Origin: Planctomycetota bacterium
Lineage (GTDB): Bacteria; Planctomycetota; Phycisphaerae; UBA1845
Direction: 5' to 3'
DNA: 16,423 nt
Assembly (NCBI GenBank): GCA_024277835.1
Contig: JAJRUK010000230.1
Coordinates: forward strand, 1-16,423
Below are positions 1 to 6,323 of this stretch, piece after piece (the first letter of the stretch is position 1; each line of letters starts with the position of its first letter). The translations under genes were made by a program, and so were the position numbers. The notes under the pieces are model-generated. The model was not told the origin of the DNA, did not search any database, and was given only the letters and a program-made list of their open reading frames with translations.

Positions 1-302
1 GCGCCTAACCCCGCGACGACATCGTCCGCGCCGGTTCTCGCGGTGAGGATGATGATGGGAATGTCCGCCGTTTCCGGTTGGGCTTTGATCTTGCGTGTCG
101 CGGTCAGGCCATCCATGCCGGGCAGTCCGACGTCCATGATGATCATGTCCGGGAGGTGCTGTTTAGAAAGGTCGACGGCCTCTGCGCCCTCGTGCGCTTC
201 AATGACTTGGAAACCGGTTGCCCGAAGGTGTGCTGCCAGGATGAACCGCAGCTCGGGTTCGTCCTCAACGATTAGAATTGTGCCATGATCTATGTTGCGC
301 AT
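1..302 (-). CDS. Response regulator receiver domain protein (partial, C-terminus beyond left edge)
   Basis: Reading the minus strand from the ATG at 302 gives 100 residues of a CheY-like receiver domain before the window ends. It shows the acidic pocket EDE at residues 13-15, the phospho-acceptor Asp57 in the segment IIMDVGLPGMDG, and the switch Thr87 in IILTAR. The conserved Lys of the last strand would lie just past the edge. A good ribosome binding site (GGGAGGT) lies about 9 nt upstream of the ATG and fixes the start. The role is phospho-signal reception in the cytoplasm. Whether it is a stand-alone receiver or carries an output domain cannot be seen. It is transcribed away from the tRNA and has no visible link to the other two-component pair in the window. 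Confidence 0.93.
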   Translation of the reverse strand, partial: MRNIDHGTILIVEDEPELRFILAAHLRATGFQVIEAHEGAEAVDLSKQHLPDMIIMDVGLPGMDGLTATRKIKAQPETADIPIIILTARTGADDVVAGLG

Positions 303-585
303 TGGTTCCGTACCTCCCAGCCGTGTCCCCGGAGTTCTCGCGCGGCGTCTTGCCACCTATAGCATCGCTTATAATGGCGCGTGGTGCGGCGCTCGGTTGC
401 GATACAGCGCGGCAGAATTGGCCACGTCCGTGAATCTTCGCGTTGGGTCGGTGGAGGGATGATAGTCGCTGAATTATAGCCCCTCTGTTTTTTGGGGATG
501 ATCGCGAGACGCGGAGACGGCGTCGGACGAGACGCCTGTTCGTTTCGTGATGTCGCCTTTTCGGACGTCGCCTTCGATACGTTGG
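303..585. other. Intergenic stretch without recognisable gene
   Basis: This stretch lies between the receiver gene and the tRNA promoter. Reading frames here are short and do not resemble proteins. It must hold the promoter of the minus-strand receiver gene. A TATAAT lies on the minus strand (reverse complement of 473-478), but no convincing -35 precedes it, so I do not call it firmly. Confidence 0.5.
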
Positions 586-613
586 TTGACACGTTTTTTG
601 AGGACTTTAGACT
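586..613 (+). promoter_or_regulatory. Sigma70-type promoter of tRNA-Arg
   Basis: A perfect -35 hexamer TTGACA (586-591) is followed after 16 nt by TAGACT (608-613), which matches the -10 consensus at 4 of 6 positions. Transcription would start near 620, a few bases before the mature 5' end of the tRNA at 629, so the leader is very short. Confidence 0.65.
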
Positions 614-628
614 CGCGGCGAGGGAAGA

Positions 629-702
629 GTCTCCGTGGCACAATTGGATAGCGCGTCGGCTTCCGAAGCCGAAGGTTGCAGGTTCGAACCCTGCCGGGGA
701 CG
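629..702 (+). tRNA. tRNA-Arg, anticodon CCG (reads CGG)
   Basis: A complete cloverleaf can be folded: acceptor GTCTCCG with CGGGGAC (one G-U pair), anticodon stem TCGGC/GCCGA around loop TTCCGAA with anticodon CCG at 34-36, variable loop AGGTT, and T arm GCAGG-TTCGAAC-CCTGC. Position 73 is G, and the CCA end is not encoded. The D stem GCAC/GCGC carries an A12-C23 mismatch where a G-C pair is expected. A T6 run at 717-722 follows without a clear hairpin and may end transcription. The recombinase remnant just downstream suggests this gene has served as an integration site. Confidence 0.95.
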
Positions 703-850
703 TATCATTTTCACGCTTTTTTGCATCCCAGTGGCGTTTTCTTGCCAATACGCCATCGCCAATAGATCGTGCTCTTGTCCTCAAAATGTCATCAACTTGC
801 CCTCACGAATGTGGGCCACATGACAGACCGGGATGGTGGTGACGGCAGCG

Positions 851-1072
851 ATGGCAAGTTTGAACAAGCGTGGAAACAAGTATTCTGTTCAGTGGCGATG
901 GGAAGGGAAGCAGTACATCAAGCCGCTATACCTGGAAGACAAAGCAGAGGCTGAGCCACCCTCTGACCCTTCGCGAGAAGCAACTCAGCTTCATGAAGCT
1001 TGTTCACGATCTCTTCCGCTGTATGACGTCAACGCATCGCCGTTCCTCCAAAGATCCAGAACCGGATCGTAA
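851..1072 (+). pseudogene. Remnant of a phage-type tyrosine recombinase (integrase), N-terminal part
   Basis: From the ATG at 851 the frame begins MASLNKRGNKYSVQWRWEGK, followed by a few more fitting residues up to about position 955. This is the typical start of a phage-type integrase: the small beta-stranded arm-DNA-binding domain that opens with a Lys/Arg-rich strand and an aromatic second strand. After roughly 35 residues the likeness is lost, and the frame stops at 1070-1072. No catalytic R..HxxR..Y motifs can be found in any frame up to 1299, so the gene is a decayed fragment. It lies 149 nt after tRNA-Arg in the same orientation, the usual place for an integrase of a tRNA-targeting element. 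The remainder to 1299 holds no recognisable gene. An alternative is a chance short frame, but the N-terminal match argues against this. Confidence 0.55.
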
Positions 1073-1299
1073 GATACAAGCTGGATCAGGTTGCGGGGGA
1101 AAAGTCAGTTCGACATCTCGCGCGAAACCACCTCCGCCGTGATCTTGGTCTTACTGTTGATCGCGTAAACGACGCCAGCATCTGGACCGCTTGGTGTCCC
1201 GACATGAGCGGTTCGACCAGCGAAACAAACCGTTCAAGAAGTAGGGGGTGTGCTTGCGTCGCAGGATCTGCGGGGAGTTTCCCGTTCTGGAATGAATCT

Positions 1300-2718
1300 T
1301 CAGTCTTCCTTAGTGTCAAGGGTCATCACTACCGCAACGACCGTGCCAACACCCAGAATGCTCTTGACATCGATCGTTCCGCCGTGGGCTTCGGCGATGG
1401 CGCGACAGATGGGCAATCCCAAGCCGGCCCCGCCGTACTTCATCGAACGAGCTTGATCGGCTCGGTAGAAACGATCAAATATATGCGGAAGATGCTCGGC
1501 TGCAATGCCTTCGCCTTCATCTTCAATCGTTATCTTGGCCTTACCATCGGCACATGTAACCGACACATTTATTCTGCCGCCCGCTTTGGAGAACTTGATT
1601 GCATTGTCGATCAGATTCCCAACAAGTTGCCGAAGGCGCGCGCCGTCCCCTTGAAGCGAAATCTCCCCTCTATCTTCATTTTCCATGACAAGGTCAAAAC
1701 CTCGGTCTACCGCCAACGGGGCGTAAAGATCGACGACACTTGCAACAGCGTCGTCAAGTCGTACCACGTCTTTGCACACGACTTCATGTCCAGCATCGGC
1801 GCGCGCCAATAGCAGGAGATCCTCAGCGATGTTGGAGAGTCGATCGTAATGCTCGATACTCTCTTCCAGCACTTGTCGCAACTCGCTTGTTGACCGTGAT
1901 TGACTCAGAGCGACCTCTGCAGTCCCTCGCAGTGCTGCCAGCGGAGAGCGAAGCTCGTGTGAAGCATCGGCGGTGAATTGCTGAACTTGCCGAACGTGAT
2001 GCTCGACTCTTTCTAACATGTTGTTCAGTGTTGATGCTAGGCGATCGAGTTCATCGCCTGATCCAGTCAATGGAATCCGCTCTGAGAGGCTCTTTGCTCC
2101 GATTCGTTCTGCGGTATCCGTCAAAGCCTGCACTGGTCGCAAGCTTCTTCTGGCAAGCACATATCCGCTCAGCATTGACAGGGCAGCAGCCAAGCCAAGA
2201 CCGACCGCGCAAACGTGACGGAACACAACAAGCGAGGCGTCCATGCGATCAAGCGTATAGCTTGCCTGCGCCGTACAAATTCTACCGTCGTCGGTTGTTA
2301 CGCGCAGGCTGCATGTTCGATGAGATCCTGAATTATCCTCCAGTCTGACAGTTTGAAAAACGAAGTGCGGCGAGTCACGATCCCACCCATCCGGCGCGTT
2401 CCAGAGCGCCGCGACCGGGTCGTTGGATTCACTTGTGACAAGCAGTTGCCCCTGCTCGCTGAACAAACGAAATGCGAGGTCACCGTGTACGCGGCTTCCC
2501 AATTCAACTCGGATCGCGTGTTGCAAACCGGCGTCGTCGCCGGGATAACTATTGACCGTAACCATGAATTCATGGACTTCGCCTTCGAGGAACGTGTCGA
2601 TCCCATCTCGAAGTGAAATAGACAACCCGACGTACAACGCGACAGACAGAAACGTGCAAACGGCAAGCGTGATGCACGCGCCCCACAACGTCAGGCGCGC
2701 GCCAATCGTTCTGAACAT
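1300..2718 (-). CDS. Sensor histidine kinase, CusS/heavy-metal-sensor type
   Basis: This is an inner-membrane sensor kinase of 472 residues that should phosphorylate the regulator encoded just upstream. Domain order: transmembrane helix 1 (about 8-32), a periplasmic sensor of about 135 residues, transmembrane helix 2 (about 167-187), HAMP linker (about 188-240), H-box with His254 in ADASHELRSPL, N-box with Asn368/Asn372 in NLIDNAIKFS, G1 box DEGEGI (about 400), F-box IFDRFYRAD and G2 box GGAGLGLP (about 429-436). All residues needed for activity are present. The start chosen at 2718 lies 4 nt after the regulator's TAG stop, with AGGA-type purines just ahead. An ATG at 2748, overlapping the regulator, is possible and adds ten residues. 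Architecture resembles CusS/CopS, but the ligand cannot be read from the sensor domain, which has no obvious metal-binding cluster. Confidence 0.95.
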   Translation of the reverse strand: MFRTIGARLTLWGACITLAVCTFLSVALYVGLSISLRDGIDTFLEGEVHEFMVTVNSYPGDDAGLQHAIRVELGSRVHGDLAFRLFSEQGQLLVTSESNDPVAALWNAPDGWDRDSPHFVFQTVRLEDNSGSHRTCSLRVTTDDGRICTAQASYTLDRMDASLVVFRHVCAVGLGLAAALSMLSGYVLARRSLRPVQALTDTAERIGAKSLSERIPLTGSGDELDRLASTLNNMLERVEHHVRQVQQFTADASHELRSPLAALRGTAEVALSQSRSTSELRQVLEESIEHYDRLSNIAEDLLLLARADAGHEVVCKDVVRLDDAVASVVDLYAPLAVDRGFDLVMENEDRGEISLQGDGARLRQLVGNLIDNAIKFSKAGGRINVSVTCADGKAKITIEDEGEGIAAEHLPHIFDRFYRADQARSMKYGGAGLGLPICRAIAEAHGGTIDVKSILGVGTVVAVVMTLDTKED

Positions 2719-2722
2719 CTTC

Positions 2723-3400
2723 CTACGTCCTGTCGTTTCGGAGGACATACCCCGCACCTCGGATCGTATGAATGAGCGGTGGGTCGAATCCGTTGTCAAC
2801 CTTCTTCCGAAGGCGATTGATGTGAACGTCAATGACGTTGGTCATTGGATCGTGATTTATGTCCCACACATGTTCGAGGATCATCGTGCGCGACAAGACC
2901 TGTCCAATGTTGCGAGCGAAGTATTCGATAAGAGAGTATTCGGTCGGAGATAGGTCGATGCGTCGGCCTCCACGATGCACGCTCCGCGCAACGACATCTA
3001 CGGTGAGATCGCCTATGGTGATCGGGTTTGCGTGAAGCTCCTGCCCCCGGCGTAGCAAGGCACGAATGCGCGCGAGCAATTCGGAAAAGCTGAACGGTTT
3101 GGCGAGGTAGTCGTCCGCTCCGAGATCAAGGCCTTTGATTCGATCATCGACCGCGTCTCTCGCTGTCAAGCAGATCACCGGCGTGGTGACCTCGCGGACC
3201 CGAACCTCGCGCAGTATTGAGAACCCGTCCATTCCTGGGAGCATCAAGTCGAGAACGATGGTATCGTAAGTGTTGGTGAGCGCCATGCGCAAGCCATCAA
3301 CCCCGTTATCTGCCATGTCCACCGCGAACGACGCTTCGCACAGGCCCTTCTTCAGGAAACTCGCAACACTTGGTTCATCTTCAATCACCAAAACACGCAC
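2723..3400 (-). CDS. OmpR/PhoB-family response regulator, CusR/CopR-like
   Basis: This is a 225-residue DNA-binding response regulator. The receiver domain (1-115) has the acidic pocket Glu7-Asp8-Glu9, phospho-acceptor Asp51 in LDLMLPGMDG, Thr79 and Lys101 (AKPF). The C-terminal winged helix (about 125-222) has the usual LSPTEYSLIEYFARN, the DNA-recognition stretch NVIDVHINRLRKKVD and the closing wing IRGAGYVL. This combination is typical of CusR/CopR/PcoR proteins. The gene starts with GTG, supported by AGAAGGTG upstream; no better ATG lies nearby. It is co-transcribed with the kinase (4-nt gap). CusR-box-like sites at 3547-3562 and 6199-6214 are its probable targets, making it the likely activator of both plus-strand operons. 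Metal specificity is an inference from family resemblance only. Confidence 0.95.
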   Translation of the reverse strand: MRVLVIEDEPSVASFLKKGLCEASFAVDMADNGVDGLRMALTNTYDTIVLDLMLPGMDGFSILREVRVREVTTPVICLTARDAVDDRIKGLDLGADDYLAKPFSFSELLARIRALLRRGQELHANPITIGDLTVDVVARSVHRGGRRIDLSPTEYSLIEYFARNIGQVLSRTMILEHVWDINHDPMTNVIDVHINRLRKKVDNGFDPPLIHTIRGAGYVLRNDRT

Positions 3401-3459
3401 GCTATCGTCACCTTCTGCTCGCGCAAACGCTGACCGCTAAACCTTAACCGAGCAGAACG

Positions 3460-3488
3460 AGTGTAACTCTCTCTCGATCGCCCTGCAA
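3460..3488 (-). promoter_or_regulatory. Candidate promoter for the response regulator-kinase operon
   Basis: On the minus strand TTGCAG (3483-3488), 17 nt and TACACT (3460-3465) form a weak sigma70-like pair upstream of the GTG start at 3400. A second candidate -10, TACATT (3506-3511), lies 35 nt from the CusR-like box, nearly the distance seen in the two plus-strand promoters, so the operon may also have an activated promoter. Confidence 0.35.
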
Positions 3489-3515
3489 TTCCCTATTCGC
3501 TACGAAATGTAACTC
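3462..3515. repeat. Direct repeat TGTAACTC x2 in the regulator promoter region
   Basis: The octamer TGTAACTC occurs at 3462-3469 and 3508-3515, 46 bp apart, each preceded by ACGA at a one- or two-base distance. On the minus strand both read GAGTTACA and coincide with the two candidate -10 elements of the regulator operon. They could be duplicated promoters or binding half-sites. Confidence 0.4.
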
Positions 3516-3546
3516 GGTTTCGATGGGCTGCGACTGACGAATCAAC

Positions 3547-3562
3547 ATGACGACATTGTCAT
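3547..3562. promoter_or_regulatory. CusR/CopR-box-like operator, site 1
   Basis: ATGAC-GACATT-GTCAT has five-base inverted arms. It matches the second site at 6199-6214 in the pattern ATGAC(A/G)xxATTGTCAT and resembles the enterobacterial CusR box (ATGACAAxxTTGTCAT core). It lies between the divergent regulator operon and the plus-strand operon starting at 3645, with a TACACT -10 element 33 nt downstream. Confidence 0.7.
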
Positions 3563-3595
3563 CTTTTGGAAGTTTGCTAAGTCGCGGTCGAGGTG

Positions 3596-3601
3596 TACAC
3601 T
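3596..3601 (+). promoter_or_regulatory. -10 element (TACACT) of the lipocalin-like/YejM-like operon
   Basis: TACACT lies inside GTGTACACT (3593-3601), a nine-base string that recurs at the same distance from the second operator. TTGCTA (3574-3579) with a 16-nt spacer is a poor -35, in keeping with an activator-dependent promoter. The start site would be near 3608, about 37 nt before the ATG at 3645. Confidence 0.55.
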
Positions 3602-3644
3602 CCAGACAAGGGAGTCGATCGCTTCAAACGCCGAAGGCATCAAG

Positions 3645-4100
3645 ATGAGTCCACACACCAACAAGGCTGGGAAACCAAGCAAACCCACTTCCCGATGGAA
3701 GTTCGCCGTGGTTGGGCTTCTCGTCGTTGTCCTCGCCTTTGTCATCGTGGGAAGACGCGAAGTTGATGATGACGCGCTGGCGCGTGCGCTCGCAGGCACT
3801 TGGACGGCGGTTGACCCGAGCGATGGATCACTTCATCGCCGCAACCTTCCGGTATCGCATGAGCAGCTTGTCATTGGCGCGGATGGAGAGCTGACACACG
3901 TCGTAGAGTTGGCATCCAATCCTGGAAACCCTGAATACGACCTGTGGGGCTGGAAGGTTCGCAAGGGGCGATTGTATGCGCGGTTCCAAGGAGAGGACGC
4001 AAGCGGGCAGTGGTTACCGGGCATCGCATTTGCGGTTTCTAACGATACGCTCTCCATGCGCATCAAGGGCCATCCTCCCAAAAAGTGGGTTCGGCGTTAA
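3645..4100 (+). CDS. Membrane-anchored lipocalin-like protein, function unknown
   Basis: The product has 151 residues: a short basic N-terminus (MSPHTNKAGKPSKPTSRWK), one hydrophobic helix (about 20-37) and a soluble domain predicted to face the periplasm. The soluble part has the spaced pattern GTW (about 52), an E/Q-L-V-I-x-A-D-G strand (about 75), YDLWGWKVRKGRLYA (about 99-113) and a final DTLSMRIKG strand. This resembles small lipocalin-like domains that begin with a GTW motif. GAAGG about 9 nt upstream supports the start. It is the first gene after CusR-like site 1 and is followed after 21 nt by the YejM-like gene, so the two form an operon. I do not recognise a named family; binding of a lipophilic ligand would be a guess from the fold pattern. 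Confidence 0.85.
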   Translation: MSPHTNKAGKPSKPTSRWKFAVVGLLVVVLAFVIVGRREVDDDALARALAGTWTAVDPSDGSLHRRNLPVSHEQLVIGADGELTHVVELASNPGNPEYDLWGWKVRKGRLYARFQGEDASGQWLPGIAFAVSNDTLSMRIKGHPPKKWVRR

Positions 4101-4121
4101 GCGTAACCAAGGAGCTTGTAC

Positions 4122-6137
4122 ATGTCGTCCGCGCCTACCACGAACACCGACAGGTCCAGCCTACCCGTCGAAGAAGGCGTAGGCCCGGATCGACCGATCG
4201 CCGCCGCTCATCCCGCGCATCACAGGAAAACTTCGCATGCGCCTCCTCGCCCCCGGGATGTTCTTTGGGGCTACTTTCTCCTCACGTACGCGGTACTCCT
4301 CTTGAACACGCGCGGATTTCTGAAGCATCTTGACGATGCTGGTATCGCGCTGACCGTCTATTCGGTGGCGGTTCAGGTTGTCTATACGCTCCTTTACCTC
4401 AGCCCCGTACTGGTCCTTGTCATTGCGATCCATCGCGTCCTGCACAGTCGCATCGTTCGACAGAAAGTGGGTATTCGCAAAGACAACATCCATCGCATCA
4501 TTTATGCGTCTGCGATCGTTGGCTGTACGCTGCTACAATGCTTGATCGTTGCGGATAAGATGGTCTTTGGCATCTTCGGTTTTCACCTCAACGGATTCGT
4601 TTGGAATCTCGTTTGGACACGTGGCGGAATTGAGTCTATGGGGGGTGGATCGGGCACCACACTCTTCGTGGTACTCATCTGTGCGGCTTTCTTCCTCGTT
4701 CAAACCGGGCTTCTCGTCCTGGCATGGAAGGTGGGCGTTATTCGCAATGCATTGCTTCGAGTGTCCCGCCGCAGGCCCATTATCGTCGGCGTTTGCTTCT
4801 TGTTGATCGCGGGTTTGTATGCGCAGCTTGGCTATGGGATCAGCACTTTTCAGCGCTTTGGTCCGACGCTCGCTGTCGCCAACGCCTTTCCGGGTTTTGT
4901 CCCAACGACCTTTGCGAGGATCGCGAAATCACTCGGTTATAAGGTGGAACGGACACCGACAATGTCTGTCGAGCAAGACGTATTTAGTCTCCGATATCCA
5001 TTGCACAAAATTCGTCGCGAGCCGTCCGCCAAGCCGCCGAATATCGTCTGGCTCGTGTCCGAGTCTTTGCGTGCGGACATGCTCGATCCGGACATCATGC
5101 CAGTCACCTGGGAATTATCAGAGCGATCCAGCAGATTTGAACGGCACTATAGCGGCGGCAACGGAACGCGCATGGGCATGTTCTCGATGTTCTATGGACT
5201 CTATGGCCCCTACTGGTTTCCGTTTCTCGCGGAACGTCGCGGACCGGTGCTCATTGATACAATGATTGACCTGGACTATGAGATGGACTTGTTTACCAGC
5301 GCCATGTTCAGTTACCCGGAATTCGACAAGACGTTGTTTTCGCGAATTCCGTCCGAGCAGCTTCACGAAGGTGGAATGAAACCCGCCTGGCGACAAGACC
5401 AGCGCCATATCGACTCGATTCTTCGGTTCATTGATCAGCGCGACGAGTCCAGACCGTTCATGACCTTCATGTTCTTTGAATCCCCGCATGCAAACTATTC
5501 GTTCTCCAAGAATGCAATCATCCAGCGTCCGTTTGCGGAAGACCTGAACTATATGTCAATGAACCTGGATCGCGACATCAGCCTGATTAAAAATCGATAT
5601 ATCAACTCATGTCGCCAGGTAGATATCTCGATCGGTCGAGTTCTGGAATACCTTCGAGAGCACGAGTTGCTCGAGTCGACCATCGTCATCATCACGGGGG
5701 ACCACGGCGAAGAATTCATGGAAAAGGGTCGGTGGGGTCACAACTCCGAGTTTACCGAGGAGCAAACATTGGTGCCCCTGGTACTCTGGGTTCCTGGCAA
5801 GCAGCCTCGCGTCGTGACCCGCATGACGAGTCATCTCGATATTCCCGCGACGATTCTGCCGCTGCTTGGCGTCTTGAATCCGGCGGAGGACCATTCCCTC
5901 GGTTTTGACTTGTTCGGCCCTGAAGTTAGGGAGTTCACTGTCATTAGCGCGTGGAATCACGTCGCGTATGTCGATAATGACTTCAAGGCAACCTTTCCTA
6001 CGTCCTCGTTCACCATGTTCCAACAAACGGTCACGACCAGGGACGATGTGCGACTCACGGACTCGGATTCGTTCTACGAAACGCGCCAGCAAAATATTGT
6101 TGAAGTCATGCGCGGCCTGAAGACATTCCGAAAGTGA
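4122..6137 (+). CDS. YejM/LtaS-type membrane sulfatase-superfamily protein
   Basis: The product has 671 residues in two parts. The N-terminal third has five hydrophobic helices (about 46-64, 76-107, 124-150, 180-205, 219-241). A large extracytoplasmic alkaline-phosphatase/sulfatase-fold domain begins near residue 306 (PNIVWLVSESLRAD). Metal-site residues are visible: Glu314, the nucleophile-position Thr349 in GGNGTRMGMFSMFYGLYG, and Asp527-His528 in ITGDHGEEF, followed by WGHNSEFTEEQTLVPLVLW. The order and the TGDHGEEF...WGH...QTxVPL block are those of YejM (PbgA) and related LtaS-like lipid enzymes. Known relatives transfer or hydrolyse phospholipid head groups or, in YejM, sense lipopolysaccharide; which applies here is unknown. 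AAGGAG seven nt ahead makes the ATG at 4122 a better start than the TTG six nt earlier. It is second gene of the operon driven from 3596. Confidence 0.9.
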   Translation: MSSAPTTNTDRSSLPVEEGVGPDRPIAAAHPAHHRKTSHAPPRPRDVLWGYFLLTYAVLLLNTRGFLKHLDDAGIALTVYSVAVQVVYTLLYLSPVLVLVIAIHRVLHSRIVRQKVGIRKDNIHRIIYASAIVGCTLLQCLIVADKMVFGIFGFHLNGFVWNLVWTRGGIESMGGGSGTTLFVVLICAAFFLVQTGLLVLAWKVGVIRNALLRVSRRRPIIVGVCFLLIAGLYAQLGYGISTFQRFGPTLAVANAFPGFVPTTFARIAKSLGYKVERTPTMSVEQDVFSLRYPLHKIRREPSAKPPNIVWLVSESLRADMLDPDIMPVTWELSERSSRFERHYSGGNGTRMGMFSMFYGLYGPYWFPFLAERRGPVLIDTMIDLDYEMDLFTSAMFSYPEFDKTLFSRIPSEQLHEGGMKPAWRQDQRHIDSILRFIDQRDESRPFMTFMFFESPHANYSFSKNAIIQRPFAEDLNYMSMNLDRDISLIKNRYINSCRQVDISIGRVLEYLREHELLESTIVIITGDHGEEFMEKGRWGHNSEFTEEQTLVPLVLWVPGKQPRVVTRMTSHLDIPATILPLLGVLNPAEDHSLGFDLFGPEVREFTVISAWNHVAYVDNDFKATFPTSSFTMFQQTVTTRDDVRLTDSDSFYETRQQNIVEVMRGLKTFRK

Positions 6138-6193
6138 TGCCAGCACGCCAAAGGGACTCTCAAACTCCGGTCGCGTGAGAATAAGCCGACAAG

Positions 6194-6225
6194 CGAACAT
6201 GACAGGATTGTCATGTTCGTGTCAT
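6194..6225. promoter_or_regulatory. CusR/CopR-box-like operator, site 2, with an extra half-site
   Basis: A perfect inverted repeat, CGAACATGACA - ggat - TGTCATGTTCG (6194-6219, 11-bp arms), contains the same 16-bp core (6199-6214) as site 1. A further TGTCAT half-site at 6220-6225 is exactly 11 bp from the TGTCAT at 6209-6214, the direct-repeat spacing often bound by OmpR-family dimers. It precedes the efflux operon. Confidence 0.75.
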
Positions 6226-6246
6226 GGCCGCGTTTTGTTCGATGTG

Positions 6247-6252
6247 TACACT
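6247..6252 (+). promoter_or_regulatory. -10 element (TACACT) of the efflux operon
   Basis: TACACT lies within GTGTACACT (6244-6252), 32 nt after the operator core. No acceptable -35 hexamer is found 16-18 nt upstream, which fits activation by a bound regulator. The leader to the ATG at 6324 would be about 65 nt. Confidence 0.55.
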
Positions 6253-6323
6253 TTGGCTGATGGTTACCCGGCGGCGCGGCCGGGTGATCTCCTGTTACCG
6301 AATGGAATCGAAAGGAAATGGAT

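Noticed and set aside
473..490. CCCC/GGGG mini-hairpin next to a minus-strand TATAAT
   Set aside because: Only four base pairs with a long loop and no matching -35; not enough to call a promoter or terminator.
290..784. Minus-strand frame of 164 residues containing AGFEPATFGFGSRRAIQL
   Set aside because: It is the well-known artefact from translating a tRNA-Arg gene in reverse; the tRNA at 629-702 explains it.
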